Shown in pieces: positions 25,139 to 33,102 of a DNA stretch of 64,000 nucleotides. The stretch comes from Acetobacter estunensis (GTDB lineage: Bacteria > Pseudomonadota > Alphaproteobacteria > Acetobacterales > Acetobacteraceae). A model generated the notes under the pieces. The model did no database searches. It was not told the origin of the DNA and saw nothing but the letters and a program-made list of their open reading frames with translations. The first letter of the stretch is position 1; each line of letters opens with the position of its first letter. The stretch covers positions 62,001-126,000 of the forward strand of contig NZ_WOTH01000003.1 in NCBI RefSeq assembly GCF_011516945.1, in the 5' to 3' direction. The position numbers and the translations under genes were made by a program.

Positions 25139-26374
25139 ATGGGCGGATTGATGAATGTTGTGGTGATCGGTGGCGGTCCGTCCGGTCTGGCGGCGGCAGA
25201 AGTCCTGTCGGACGCGGGGTGCGACGTGACCGTGATTGATCGCATGCCCACGATGGGGCGCAAGCTGCTGATGGCGGGCCGCAGCGGCCTTAATCTGACC
25301 AATGTGGAAATGGGTCCGTCTTTGCTCGGACGGTATGGCGCGGCGGCGGAATGGCTTGCGCCTGCGCTCGCTGCGTTCTCACCGTCCGACATGGTGCACT
25401 GGGCTGAAGGGCTGGGGCAGCGGTGTTTCACGGGCAGTTCCGGTCGGGTTTTTCCAGACGCCATGAAGGCATCCCCACTTTTGCGGGCATGGTTGAGGCG
25501 TTTGGCGGAGCAGGGCGTGCAGTTTCGCACTGGCTTGCGCTGGACAGGATGGAATGCGCAGGGCGCGCTTCGGTTTGACGGGCCGACGGGTGAGGAGTGC
25601 GTGACACCGGACGTGACGGTGCTGGCGCTTGGAGGTGGAAGCTGGGCGCGACTTGGGTCCGATGGGCACTGGACGCAGGTCCTCTTGACGCGGGGTGTGA
25701 GTGTGGCGCCTCTGCGTCCGGCCAATTGCGGTTTCCGGGTAGAGTGGTCGTCTGCGTTCCGCGAGCGGTTTGCGGGAACACCTCTCAAGCGCGTCACGCT
25801 GTCATTCGGTGGCGAAAAGAGCCGGGCGGAGGCCGTCATCACGGAACGCGGGTTGGAGGGCGGCGGTCTGTACGCGCTGGCGGCACCTTTGCGGGAGGCT
25901 ATTGAGCGGGATGGAGAGGTCGTTCTGCGGATTGATCTGCGGCCTGACATGGATGTGACGACAGTGGCGGAACGGCTTTCGCGTGTTCGTGCCCGTGAGA
26001 GTTTGAGCAATCGTCTTCGCAAGGCCTTGCCTCTGCCGCCGGTGGCTGTGGGGCTTTTACGAGAAGCAGGTGAGGTGCCGTCGGACACAGGCGCTCTTGC
26101 TCATCAAATCAAAGCGTTGCCTGTACGTCTGGTGGGCACCGATACGCTGGATCGCGCCATTTCCACGGCTGGCGGTGTGAGACAGGAGGCGGTCGATCAA
26201 CGGTTCATGCTGCGTGCGTTGCCGGGTGTGTTTGTCTGTGGGGAAATGCTGGACTGGGAGGCCCCGACCGGGGGGTATCTCCTGCAGGCTGTGATGGCGA
26301 CAGGACGTGCGGCGGGAAAAGGTGCTCTGGCTTGGGGAAGAGAGAAAAACAGGTGGCCCGAGCCTGTTGCCTGA
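25139..26374 (+). CDS. HI0933-type NAD(P)/FAD-dependent flavoprotein
   Basis: A flavoprotein of 411 residues from ATG 25139 (MGGLMNVVVIGG); ATG 25151 is an alternative. The FAD fingerprint VIGGGPSGLAAAEVLSDAG is followed by the family-specific PTMGRKLLMAGRSGLNLTN, MVHWAEGLGQRCFTGSSGRVFP, and a C-terminal GEMLDWEAPTGGYLLQ. HI0933-type proteins (BaiN/RdsA-like fold) are widespread, and their reaction is unknown in most bacteria. Its C-terminal GYLLQAVMATGRAAG closes the FAD site. It follows flhB by 63 bases and precedes the HerA-like ATPase by 28, but neither link is functionally obvious. Confidence 0.88.
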   Translation: MGGLMNVVVIGGGPSGLAAAEVLSDAGCDVTVIDRMPTMGRKLLMAGRSGLNLTNVEMGPSLLGRYGAAAEWLAPALAAFSPSDMVHWAEGLGQRCFTGSSGRVFPDAMKASPLLRAWLRRLAEQGVQFRTGLRWTGWNAQGALRFDGPTGEECVTPDVTVLALGGGSWARLGSDGHWTQVLLTRGVSVAPLRPANCGFRVEWSSAFRERFAGTPLKRVTLSFGGEKSRAEAVITERGLEGGGLYALAAPLREAIERDGEVVLRIDLRPDMDVTTVAERLSRVRARESLSNRLRKALPLPPVAVGLLREAGEVPSDTGALAHQIKALPVRLVGTDTLDRAISTAGGVRQEAVDQRFMLRALPGVFVCGEMLDWEAPTGGYLLQAVMATGRAAGKGALAWGREKNRWPEPVA

Positions 26375-26402
26375 TCGGGAGTCGGGACTGTATCTCCCGC
26401 CC

Positions 26403-27869
26403 ATGACCAGCAGAATCGAAATGGGAGAGATCGTCGGCGGTGGACCGGCGACGTTGAATCTTGCCGAACTGTTGGCGACGCGCCTGCTGGTGCAGGGCAA
26501 TTCCGGTTCGGGCAAGTCCCACCTCCTGCGGCGTCTGCTGGAGCAGACCGGCAATCTGGTGCAGCAGGCCATCATCGACCCGGAGGGCGATTTCGTCAGT
26601 CTGGCGGATGCGTTCAGCCATCTGGTGATCGACGCCGCCGAGCATACGGAAGCGGCGCTTCAGGCGGCGGGAGAGCGGATGCGGGTGCATCGCGCTTCGG
26701 TCGTGCTCAATCTGGAGGGATTGGACGCGGACCAGCAGATGAAACGTGCGGCTGCCTTTCTGGGGGGCATGTTCGATGTGCCGCGTGCGCACTGGTATCC
26801 AGTGCTGGTCGTGGTGGATGAGGCGCAGCTCTTTGCTCCCGCCGCAGCCGGTGAGGTGTCCGATGATGCGCGGCGCGCGTCTCTTGGGGCCATGACGAAT
26901 TTGATGTGCCGTGGCCGCAAACGCGGACTGGCGGGGGTGATCGCCACCCAGCGTCTGGCGAAACTGGCCAAGAACGTGGCGGCGGAAGCCTCCAATTTCC
27001 TCATGGGGCGCACCTTTCTCGACATCGACATGGCCCGTGCGTCCGACCTTCTGGGTATGGAGCGGCGGCAGGCGGAGGCATTCCGGGATCTGGAGCGTGG
27101 CACGTTCGTGGCTCTCGGTCCGGCTCTGTATCGTCGTCCCACGACCATTCGCATTGGTGAGGTGACAACAGCAAGCCGCTCGGCCGGGCCGGTGCTGGCG
27201 CCGTTCTCGCCACCATCCGAACCGGTGGCGGAACTGATTCTGGCACCGTTGCCCGAGCCGGAAATCATGGTGCGACCGCGCAGGCCCGTGGCCCCTCCTG
27301 CGCCCGATCTTATCACCCAGCTTGCCACCCATGGGGCGGCTCTGGCGGAATCGGAAGAGGTGGAAGAGCCTGTCGATCCGGCTGAGCGCAGGCGGCAACT
27401 GGCCGATATCCTGCGGCAGGTTCTGGTGGAAGATGATGGCGGATTTCGACCACCCGCTTCGCTCTATCAGGATTTCCTCGTGCGCTGTCGGATTGCGGGC
27501 CTTGGGCGTGAGGCGATGGATATGCGTGCGTTCCGGCGCGCTTTGGCCACGGCTCGCAGCGGGGTCAACACGGAAGACGCCGAATCGCCCGAATGGCAGG
27601 AGGCGGAAGCCATTGCCTCGGAACTGCCGGAGGATACGCAGGGCGTGTTTCTCTATCTCGCCCGCACAGCCCGCGATGGACTGGCCTGTCCATCGGATGC
27701 CGAGATTGCGCGGATCTATGGCACGCATTCGACGGGACGGGCGCGGCGCATTCTTGGCTGGTTGGAGGAGCGCAATGCGGTCGTGCTCCGCATGGACGGC
27801 GCCGGGCGCCGCCGCGTAGCCATTATCGGGTTGGGCTGGGAGACACAGCCGGGCGATCCGGGAGCCTGA
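26403..27869 (+). CDS. HerA-like / VirB4-like AAA ATPase
   Basis: A 488-residue P-loop ATPase of the HerA-FtsK clade, starting at ATG 26403 (MTSRIEMGEIVGG). Walker A is LVQGNSGSGKSHLLRRLLEQ, Walker B is LVVVDEAQLFAP, and the ring-ATPase glutamine/arginine region follows as RGRKRGLAGVIATQRLAKLAKNV. Downstream are DRRASLGAMTNLM-like and ASDLLGMERRQAEAFRDLERG segments found in HerA-type helicase/translocase ATPases. The C-terminal third (residues 300-488) is a low-similarity extension with a winged-helix-like end. HerA normally pairs with the nuclease NurA; none is seen here. Role uncertain: DNA pumping or membrane-linked ATPase. Confidence 0.82.
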   Translation: MTSRIEMGEIVGGGPATLNLAELLATRLLVQGNSGSGKSHLLRRLLEQTGNLVQQAIIDPEGDFVSLADAFSHLVIDAAEHTEAALQAAGERMRVHRASVVLNLEGLDADQQMKRAAAFLGGMFDVPRAHWYPVLVVVDEAQLFAPAAAGEVSDDARRASLGAMTNLMCRGRKRGLAGVIATQRLAKLAKNVAAEASNFLMGRTFLDIDMARASDLLGMERRQAEAFRDLERGTFVALGPALYRRPTTIRIGEVTTASRSAGPVLAPFSPPSEPVAELILAPLPEPEIMVRPRRPVAPPAPDLITQLATHGAALAESEEVEEPVDPAERRRQLADILRQVLVEDDGGFRPPASLYQDFLVRCRIAGLGREAMDMRAFRRALATARSGVNTEDAESPEWQEAEAIASELPEDTQGVFLYLARTARDGLACPSDAEIARIYGTHSTGRARRILGWLEERNAVVLRMDGAGRRRVAIIGLGWETQPGDPGA

Positions 27870-27992
27870 TTCGCAACAAAGCGTCATGTGGTTCGGTCTC
27901 GCGGGTTGATCGAGATCATGAACCCATGCGAGAAAAATGACCGAACCGGTCGGTCAGTGAGCGCAGGACCGGGTGAAGGCAGCGGAGAAGGC

Positions 27993-29171
27993 ATGGCCGA
28001 CGAACAGGATACGCAGGCGGGTGGCAGCGACGCCGGCAAGGGCGACACGGACACGCAGAAGAAAAAGCGCAATCCGCTGGTGCGGATCATCCTCATCGTT
28101 GGGCTGCTGCTCGTGGTGGTGGGAGCGGGCATCTACTGGTTTCTGCACCGCTTTGAGGTCGAAACAGACGATGCTTTCACGCAGGGACGCGCTGTGACCG
28201 TCGCGCCGCATATCGGTGGCTATGTGACGGAACTGCTGGTGGACGACAATCAGTTCGTCCATGCTGGTCAGCTTCTGGCACGTATCGATCCGCGTGACTG
28301 GACGGCGGAGCGTGATCGCGCCCGCGCCGCAGTAGAGGAGGCCGAAGCCACGATGGCGGCGCACCAGATGCTGCTGGCCGTGGCCGAGAAAAACTTCCCC
28401 GGTCGTCTGGAAGCGGCGCAGGCCGACCTTCTCGTGGCGAAGGCGCAGGAGTTCCGCGCCCGCACGGACTACAACCGCCAGCATTCGGTCATGCGGGCGG
28501 CGACGTCCCAGCAGGACATCGATTATTCCAAGGCCGGTCTGGACGAAGCGCGCGCCCGCGTCGCGCAGGCGCAGGCGCAGGTGATGATCGCCATGCCGGT
28601 CAAACCCAACATCGCCAATGCGCAAGCGGCGGTGCAGGGCGATGCCGCAACGCTGGCGAGCGCCAAGGCGGCTCTTGTGCGCGCGGAACTGAATCTGGAA
28701 TGGACCGAGATTCGTGCGCCGCAGGATGGCTGGATTTCACAGCGTAACGTCGAACGCGGTCGCTATGTCACCACCGGACAGTCCCTATTCTCCATCGTCA
28801 CGCCGGAAGTGTGGGTGATTGCGAATTACAAGGAAACGCAGATCACCAACATGCGGCCGGGCCAGAAGGTGGACATCAGTGTGGATGCCTATCCCTCGCA
28901 TGAACTGCACGGGCATATCGATTCGTTGCAGAAAGGCACAGGAGCGACGTTCAGCGCTTTCCCGCCTGAAAACGCTACGGGCAATTATGTGAAGATCGTC
29001 CAGCGCGTGCCGGTCAAGATCCGCATCGACAGCGGTCTCGATCCCGAGGTGCCACTGGCGCTCGGTCTGTCGGTGGTGCCGGTGGTGCATACGGACACGG
29101 CGGCCACCAAGGGGCCGGACGGTCGTATCGTGGATCGCGCGCCGGGTGAAGAAACGGTGTCGCGTCCATGA
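27993..29171 (+). CDS. HlyD/EmrA-type membrane fusion protein
   Basis: A 392-residue periplasmic adaptor for a multidrug exporter. ATG 27993 (MADEQDTQAGG) with the ribosome site GGAGAAGG is preferred over longer frames. It has a short cytoplasmic stretch, one helix (about residues 31-51), the lipoyl half-motifs FEVETDDAFTQGRAV and VAPHIGGYVTELLVDDN, a long helical hairpin, and LNLEWTEIRAPQDGWIS...RGRYVTTGQ. It bridges the inner membrane transporter and an outer membrane channel not encoded here. Its stop overlaps the start of the MFS gene by 4 bases (ATGA). Confidence 0.93.
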   Translation: MADEQDTQAGGSDAGKGDTDTQKKKRNPLVRIILIVGLLLVVVGAGIYWFLHRFEVETDDAFTQGRAVTVAPHIGGYVTELLVDDNQFVHAGQLLARIDPRDWTAERDRARAAVEEAEATMAAHQMLLAVAEKNFPGRLEAAQADLLVAKAQEFRARTDYNRQHSVMRAATSQQDIDYSKAGLDEARARVAQAQAQVMIAMPVKPNIANAQAAVQGDAATLASAKAALVRAELNLEWTEIRAPQDGWISQRNVERGRYVTTGQSLFSIVTPEVWVIANYKETQITNMRPGQKVDISVDAYPSHELHGHIDSLQKGTGATFSAFPPENATGNYVKIVQRVPVKIRIDSGLDPEVPLALGLSVVPVVHTDTAATKGPDGRIVDRAPGEETVSRP

Positions 29172-30754
29172 GCGCGGCGGCCGGCGACGCCACGCAACAC
29201 CACGAAAGCTGGAAGCCACGCCATAATCCGTGGCTCATCGCCTTCGTGGTGACGATGGCGGCCTTCATGGAGATTCTCGACACGACCATCGTGAATGTGT
29301 CGCTTCCCCATATCGCCGGCAGTCTTTCGAGCACCTATGACGATGCGACATGGACGCTCACGTCCTATCTCGTGGCCAATGGTATCGTGCTCACCATTTC
29401 GGGCTGGCTGGGCAAACTGTTCGGGCGCAAGCTCTATTTCATGGTGTGCATCGCGATGTTCACCGTGACGTCCTTTCTGTGCGGCATCTCCACCAGTCTG
29501 GGCGAACTGATTCTTTTCCGGCTGTTGCAGGGTTTTTTCGGTGGCGGCCTTCAGCCCAACCAGCAATCCATCATTCTCGACGTCTTTCCGCCCGAGAAGC
29601 GGGCGGCGGCCTTCGGTCTGACGGCCATTGCCGCCGTGGTGGGGCCGGTGCTCGGCCCGACGCTCGGCGGGTGGATCACAGACAATTATTCATGGCGCTG
29701 GATTTTTTTCATCAACGTGCCGTTCGGCATTCTCACAACAATGGCCGTGGGCTTTCTGGTGGACGATCCGCCATGGGCCAAGCGGCGCAGGGAGCCGATC
29801 GATGTGATCGGCATCAGCCTCATCACACTGGGTTTCGGCTGTCTGGAAGTCATGGTGGACCGTGGCGAGGACGATGACTGGTTCGGCTCCACCTTCATCT
29901 GCGTGATGGGCGTGCTGGCGGCGATCGGGATCATCGGGGCGGTTTTCTGGCTCATCAAGGCCAAATCCCCGGCCGTGGATCTGCGGGTTTTCAAGGACCG
30001 CAATTTTGCTGTGGCCACATTCCTGATGGGGGCTATGGGCGCGCTGCTGTATTCCTCCGCCATCATCGTCCCGCAGTTCGCGCAGCAGGTCATCGGTTAT
30101 ACCGCCACGCTATCGGGTCTGGTGCTTTCACCGGGAGGTATCGCGGTCATTTTCCTGATTCCCATTGTGGGGCGGATGATGACGTTCATGAGCATCCGCT
30201 CTGTGATCGCGCTGGGGTTCGGACTGATGGGGATCGCCCTGTTCTGGTCGGCGCATCTGGTGCCGACGCTGGATTTCCGCCACCTTGTTTTCTTCCGCAT
30301 GAGCCAGACCGCGTGCCTTGCGTTCCTGTTCGTGCCGCTTTCGACCATTGCCTATGCCACCCTGCCGCGTGAGATGAATGCGGATGGTTCGGCGCTGTTT
30401 GCCATGGTGCGCAACTTCTTCGGCTCCCTGAGTATTTCCGGGGCGACAGCGCTCATTATCGAGCGGCGTCAGGCGCATCAGTCGGACATGGTGCAGTGGA
30501 TGACGCCGTATCATCAGCCCTACAACGATTACCTTGCACAGGGCCGTCAGGCCGCCGTGGATCATGGGCTGGGACCGGCCGCCGATGCGGTGGCCCAGCA
30601 TCGGCTGTTTCTGGATTTCTCGCAGCAGGTAGCGATGCTGGCCTATAACGAAGCCTTCATGATCTTTGGTATTGCGGCTTTCTGTATCGTACCGTTCTGC
30701 TTCCTGCTTTCGCCCATTCGTAGCGGAGGCGGCCCTGCCAAAGGCGCACATTGA
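29168..30754 (+). CDS. DHA2-family drug:H+ antiporter (EmrB/QacA type)
   Basis: A 528-residue major facilitator transporter with about 14 transmembrane helices. DHA2 signatures are FMEILDTTIVNVSLPHIAG (with conserved Asp), WTLTSYLVANGIVLTISGWLG, LGPTLGGWITDNYSWRWIFFINVPFG (motif C) and a large central loop. It exports hydrophobic compounds using the proton gradient with the adjacent HlyD protein. No MarR or TetR regulator is next to the pair. It overlaps radC by 4 bases, which couples efflux and radC expression in one transcript. Confidence 0.95.
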   Translation: MSAAAGDATQHHESWKPRHNPWLIAFVVTMAAFMEILDTTIVNVSLPHIAGSLSSTYDDATWTLTSYLVANGIVLTISGWLGKLFGRKLYFMVCIAMFTVTSFLCGISTSLGELILFRLLQGFFGGGLQPNQQSIILDVFPPEKRAAAFGLTAIAAVVGPVLGPTLGGWITDNYSWRWIFFINVPFGILTTMAVGFLVDDPPWAKRRREPIDVIGISLITLGFGCLEVMVDRGEDDDWFGSTFICVMGVLAAIGIIGAVFWLIKAKSPAVDLRVFKDRNFAVATFLMGAMGALLYSSAIIVPQFAQQVIGYTATLSGLVLSPGGIAVIFLIPIVGRMMTFMSIRSVIALGFGLMGIALFWSAHLVPTLDFRHLVFFRMSQTACLAFLFVPLSTIAYATLPREMNADGSALFAMVRNFFGSLSISGATALIIERRQAHQSDMVQWMTPYHQPYNDYLAQGRQAAVDHGLGPAADAVAQHRLFLDFSQQVAMLAYNEAFMIFGIAAFCIVPFCFLLSPIRSGGGPAKGAH

Positions 30755-31518
30755 GCGCGGGAGAAGACGACGTGACGGTATCCGGACCAACGCCTTCCAT
30801 CGGGAATGACACCTCTCCGGCGCTGCCGTTTGTCAGCACGGGGCCGACAGGACACCGCAAGCGGATGCGTGAGCGTGTCGTGGCGAAAGGTGCGGGAGCA
30901 CTGGCGGATTACGAACTGCTGGAAATGCTGCTCTATTTCGGTTTTCCACGTGGAGACACAAAGCCGCGGGCCAAGGCGCTGATCAACCGGTTCACGACAT
31001 TCGCCGGTGTGCTGGAGGCTTCGGATGCGGCGTTGCGTGAAGAGGGGCTGGAGACGGATGCCCTCGCGGCCTTGCGGCTGGTGACGCATGCGGCGCGTCG
31101 GATGGGGGAGGCGGATCGGCTGGAGCGTCCTTCTCTGGGAAACTGGGAAGAGCTTCTGGCCTATTTCGATACGGCGCTAGCCGGTGCTGTGCCCGGGCAG
31201 CTGCGGGCGCTGTTTCTCGATAATCGCAACCGTCTTTTGGGTGATGAGGCGATTGAGAGCGTGTCGGAGGTGCGCGATGCCGTGGCCGAGACGCGGCTGA
31301 TTTTTACCCGTGCGCTGGAATTGCACGCCACGGCATTGATCCTGATTCGGCCCTGCCCCGACGGACAAAAGCCGGAGGCTGTGATCCGTGGGGATGAAGT
31401 GCTGGCGACCGAATTGCAGAGGGCGGGGAAACTTCTGGCCATCACCGTGCATGACGTCTTTGCCTTGCGTGGTGGCCAGTGGGCCAGCCTGAAACAGATG
31501 GGACGGCTGAAGGGGTAG
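30751..31518 (+). CDS. radC: RadC family protein with missing JAMM metal ligands
   Basis: A 255-residue protein starting at TTG 30751. The N-terminal helix-hairpin-helix-like UPF0758 domain is intact: GHRKRMRERVVAKGAGALADYELLEMLLYFG, KPRAKALINRFTTFAGVLEA. The C-terminal JAB/MPN domain follows (LRALFLDNRNRLLGDEAIE, RALELHATALILI). But the metal-binding HNHPSGD motif of RadC is replaced by RPCPDGQ (residues 200-206), so both histidines and the aspartate are gone. The catalytic zinc site is therefore unlikely to exist; the protein may be a non-enzymatic relic or have gained another function. It is translationally coupled to the MFS gene. Confidence 0.85.
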   Translation: MSAGEDDVTVSGPTPSIGNDTSPALPFVSTGPTGHRKRMRERVVAKGAGALADYELLEMLLYFGFPRGDTKPRAKALINRFTTFAGVLEASDAALREEGLETDALAALRLVTHAARRMGEADRLERPSLGNWEELLAYFDTALAGAVPGQLRALFLDNRNRLLGDEAIESVSEVRDAVAETRLIFTRALELHATALILIRPCPDGQKPEAVIRGDEVLATELQRAGKLLAITVHDVFALRGGQWASLKQMGRLKG

Positions 31519-31525
31519 GGAGAGT

Positions 31526-32146
31526 TTATCGCCAGATCCAACGTCGCCGCGCCGGGTTGCGATGCTCCCACCCCAGACGTTCCAGTTCCGGCGTATCGGA
31601 AGGCTGTTTGGGATAGCCCACGCAGAGATAGGCGAGAAACTGCCAGTCTGGATCGACGCACAAGGTGCGCCGCACGTCTGTCGGGTCCAGAATGGACACC
31701 CAGCCCACGCCGATGCCACGTTCGGCTGCGGCCAGCCAGAAGGTATGGACCGCCATGACGGCGGACCATGTCGTGGTCTCGGGCATGGTGGCGCGCCCCA
31801 GCCCACGCCCCTGAGCCGGGTCGGTTTCACAGAAAACAGCGATATGGTGTGGCGCTTCGTCCAGTCCCGCCAGTTTGAGAGTGGCGTAATGCCGCGCGTC
31901 CTCGCCCTCTCGACCGGCAAGATCCTGAGCGTTGCTGGCCAGGAAATTGGCGCGGATGGCGTTGCGGCGTGCCGGGGTGTCCACACGCACGAAACGCCAC
32001 GGTTCACTCAGGCCCACGGAAGGCGCGCGGTTGGCGGTTTCCAGAAGACGGTCCAGTTCCCACGCCGCGACGGGATCGGGTCGGAAATGCCGCACGTCCC
32101 GTCGCCATGCGAACAGGCGCTCGGCCGGGGTCATGGCGCTGCTCAA
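31526..32146 (-). CDS. bluB: 5,6-dimethylbenzimidazole synthase BluB
   Basis: A 206-residue flavin-destroying enzyme that converts reduced FMN to 5,6-dimethylbenzimidazole, the lower ligand of cobalamin. Typical features are RRDVRHFRPDPVAAWELDRLLE, ANRAPSVGLSEPWRFVRV, the nitroreductase-fold GIGVGWVSILDP, and C-terminal LAYLCVGYPKQPSDTPELERLGW. It is the last gene of an operon behind two glycosyltransferases, with a 4-base overlap, an unusual place for it, since no other cobalamin gene is nearby. Its expression would depend on exopolysaccharide gene regulation. Confidence 0.94.
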   Translation of the reverse strand: MSSAMTPAERLFAWRRDVRHFRPDPVAAWELDRLLETANRAPSVGLSEPWRFVRVDTPARRNAIRANFLASNAQDLAGREGEDARHYATLKLAGLDEAPHHIAVFCETDPAQGRGLGRATMPETTTWSAVMAVHTFWLAAAERGIGVGWVSILDPTDVRRTLCVDPDWQFLAYLCVGYPKQPSDTPELERLGWEHRNPARRRWIWR

Positions 32147-33102
32147 TGGCGTGCCAGCCTGCGCTTGACGGCACGGCCGACCTGACTGGCCACTTGCGTC
32201 AGAAAGGAGGGGCGCTCGAGAGCGCGACGTCCCAGCCCCACGACGTCGCCCTTGCGCACGGCGACAGAGAAGAAGTGCGCGTCATCCAGCCGCATCAGTC
32301 CTTCGGCCCGGCATTGCAGAAGCTGCACGAGTTCGGGCTGGCGGGCGATTTCGGGTTGTTGGGCCAGTTCAAGTGCGGAACGTGCCAGAGCGCCATAGGC
32401 GATGGAGGTGCGTGAGAGGGCAGACAGGCGACCGCTCACCGCACCTGAGCGTTGGGTGTAGAGGTAGAGCGCGTCGTCGAGCAGCACAAACATGGCGCCT
32501 GCCAGCAGCAGGCTGACAACGAGAGCGAAGTCTTCGCCGTGACGCATGTCGGCGCGGTAGTGCAGGCCGGTCTTTTCCAGAAACGCGCGGCGGAAGCAGG
32601 GCTTGAGCAACCCCCAATCCATGCCGCTGCCATCCACCTGATTGTGGCGCAGGAAGTCATCCAGCGTCACGACATGCCCGGAAAGCCCTGCGGTTGCATT
32701 GGCGCGTCCACTGATGCAGTTGGCATCGGCATCGAAATACAGCAGGTCATCGGCCAGCATGTCGATGTCGCCGCGTCGGCTGGCGATGGCGCCCAGTTTT
32801 TCCAGCCGCGTGGGTGCGAACGCGTCATCGGCGTCGAGGATGGCAATCCACTCGCCCGTGGCGTTGGCGATCCCGAGATTGCGCGCCGCCGATGGGCCGC
32901 CGTTTTTGGGTGTCTGGAACAGTCTGATGCGGGGATCTTCGGCTGCGAGACGTTTCACGACTTCGCGCGTGTTATCCGTGGAGCAGTCATCCACCATCAG
33001 GATTTCAAGGGGAGGCTGTGTCTGTGTCTGCACGGAGCGCACTGCGCGTTCCAGAAAAGCCTCGGCATTATAGACGGGGATGATGACGGAGAAGGTGCTC
33101 AT
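32143..33102 (-). CDS. Family 2 glycosyltransferase
   Basis: A 319-residue GT-A enzyme: SVIIPVYNAEAFLERAVRSV, MVDDCSTDNTREVV and GEWIAILDADDAFAPTRLEKL, with the DxD metal site. It should add a sugar from a nucleotide sugar to a lipid-linked oligosaccharide or polysaccharide on the cytoplasmic face. It overlaps the GumK-GT4 gene (stop 33099 versus start 33102) and the bluB start, so all three are translationally coupled. Acceptor and linkage cannot be told; acetan-type exopolysaccharide is the likely product, inferred from the neighbouring GumK-like domain. Confidence 0.93.
   Translation of the reverse strand: MSTFSVIIPVYNAEAFLERAVRSVQTQTQPPLEILMVDDCSTDNTREVVKRLAAEDPRIRLFQTPKNGGPSAARNLGIANATGEWIAILDADDAFAPTRLEKLGAIASRRGDIDMLADDLLYFDADANCISGRANATAGLSGHVVTLDDFLRHNQVDGSGMDWGLLKPCFRRAFLEKTGLHYRADMRHGEDFALVVSLLLAGAMFVLLDDALYLYTQRSGAVSGRLSALSRTSIAYGALARSALELAQQPEIARQPELVQLLQCRAEGLMRLDDAHFFSVAVRKGDVVGLGRRALERPSFLTQVASQVGRAVKRRLARH

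Noticed and set aside
26205-27887. 560-codon minus-strand frame opposite the HerA-like gene
   Set aside because: Shadow frame; the plus strand has clear Walker motifs.
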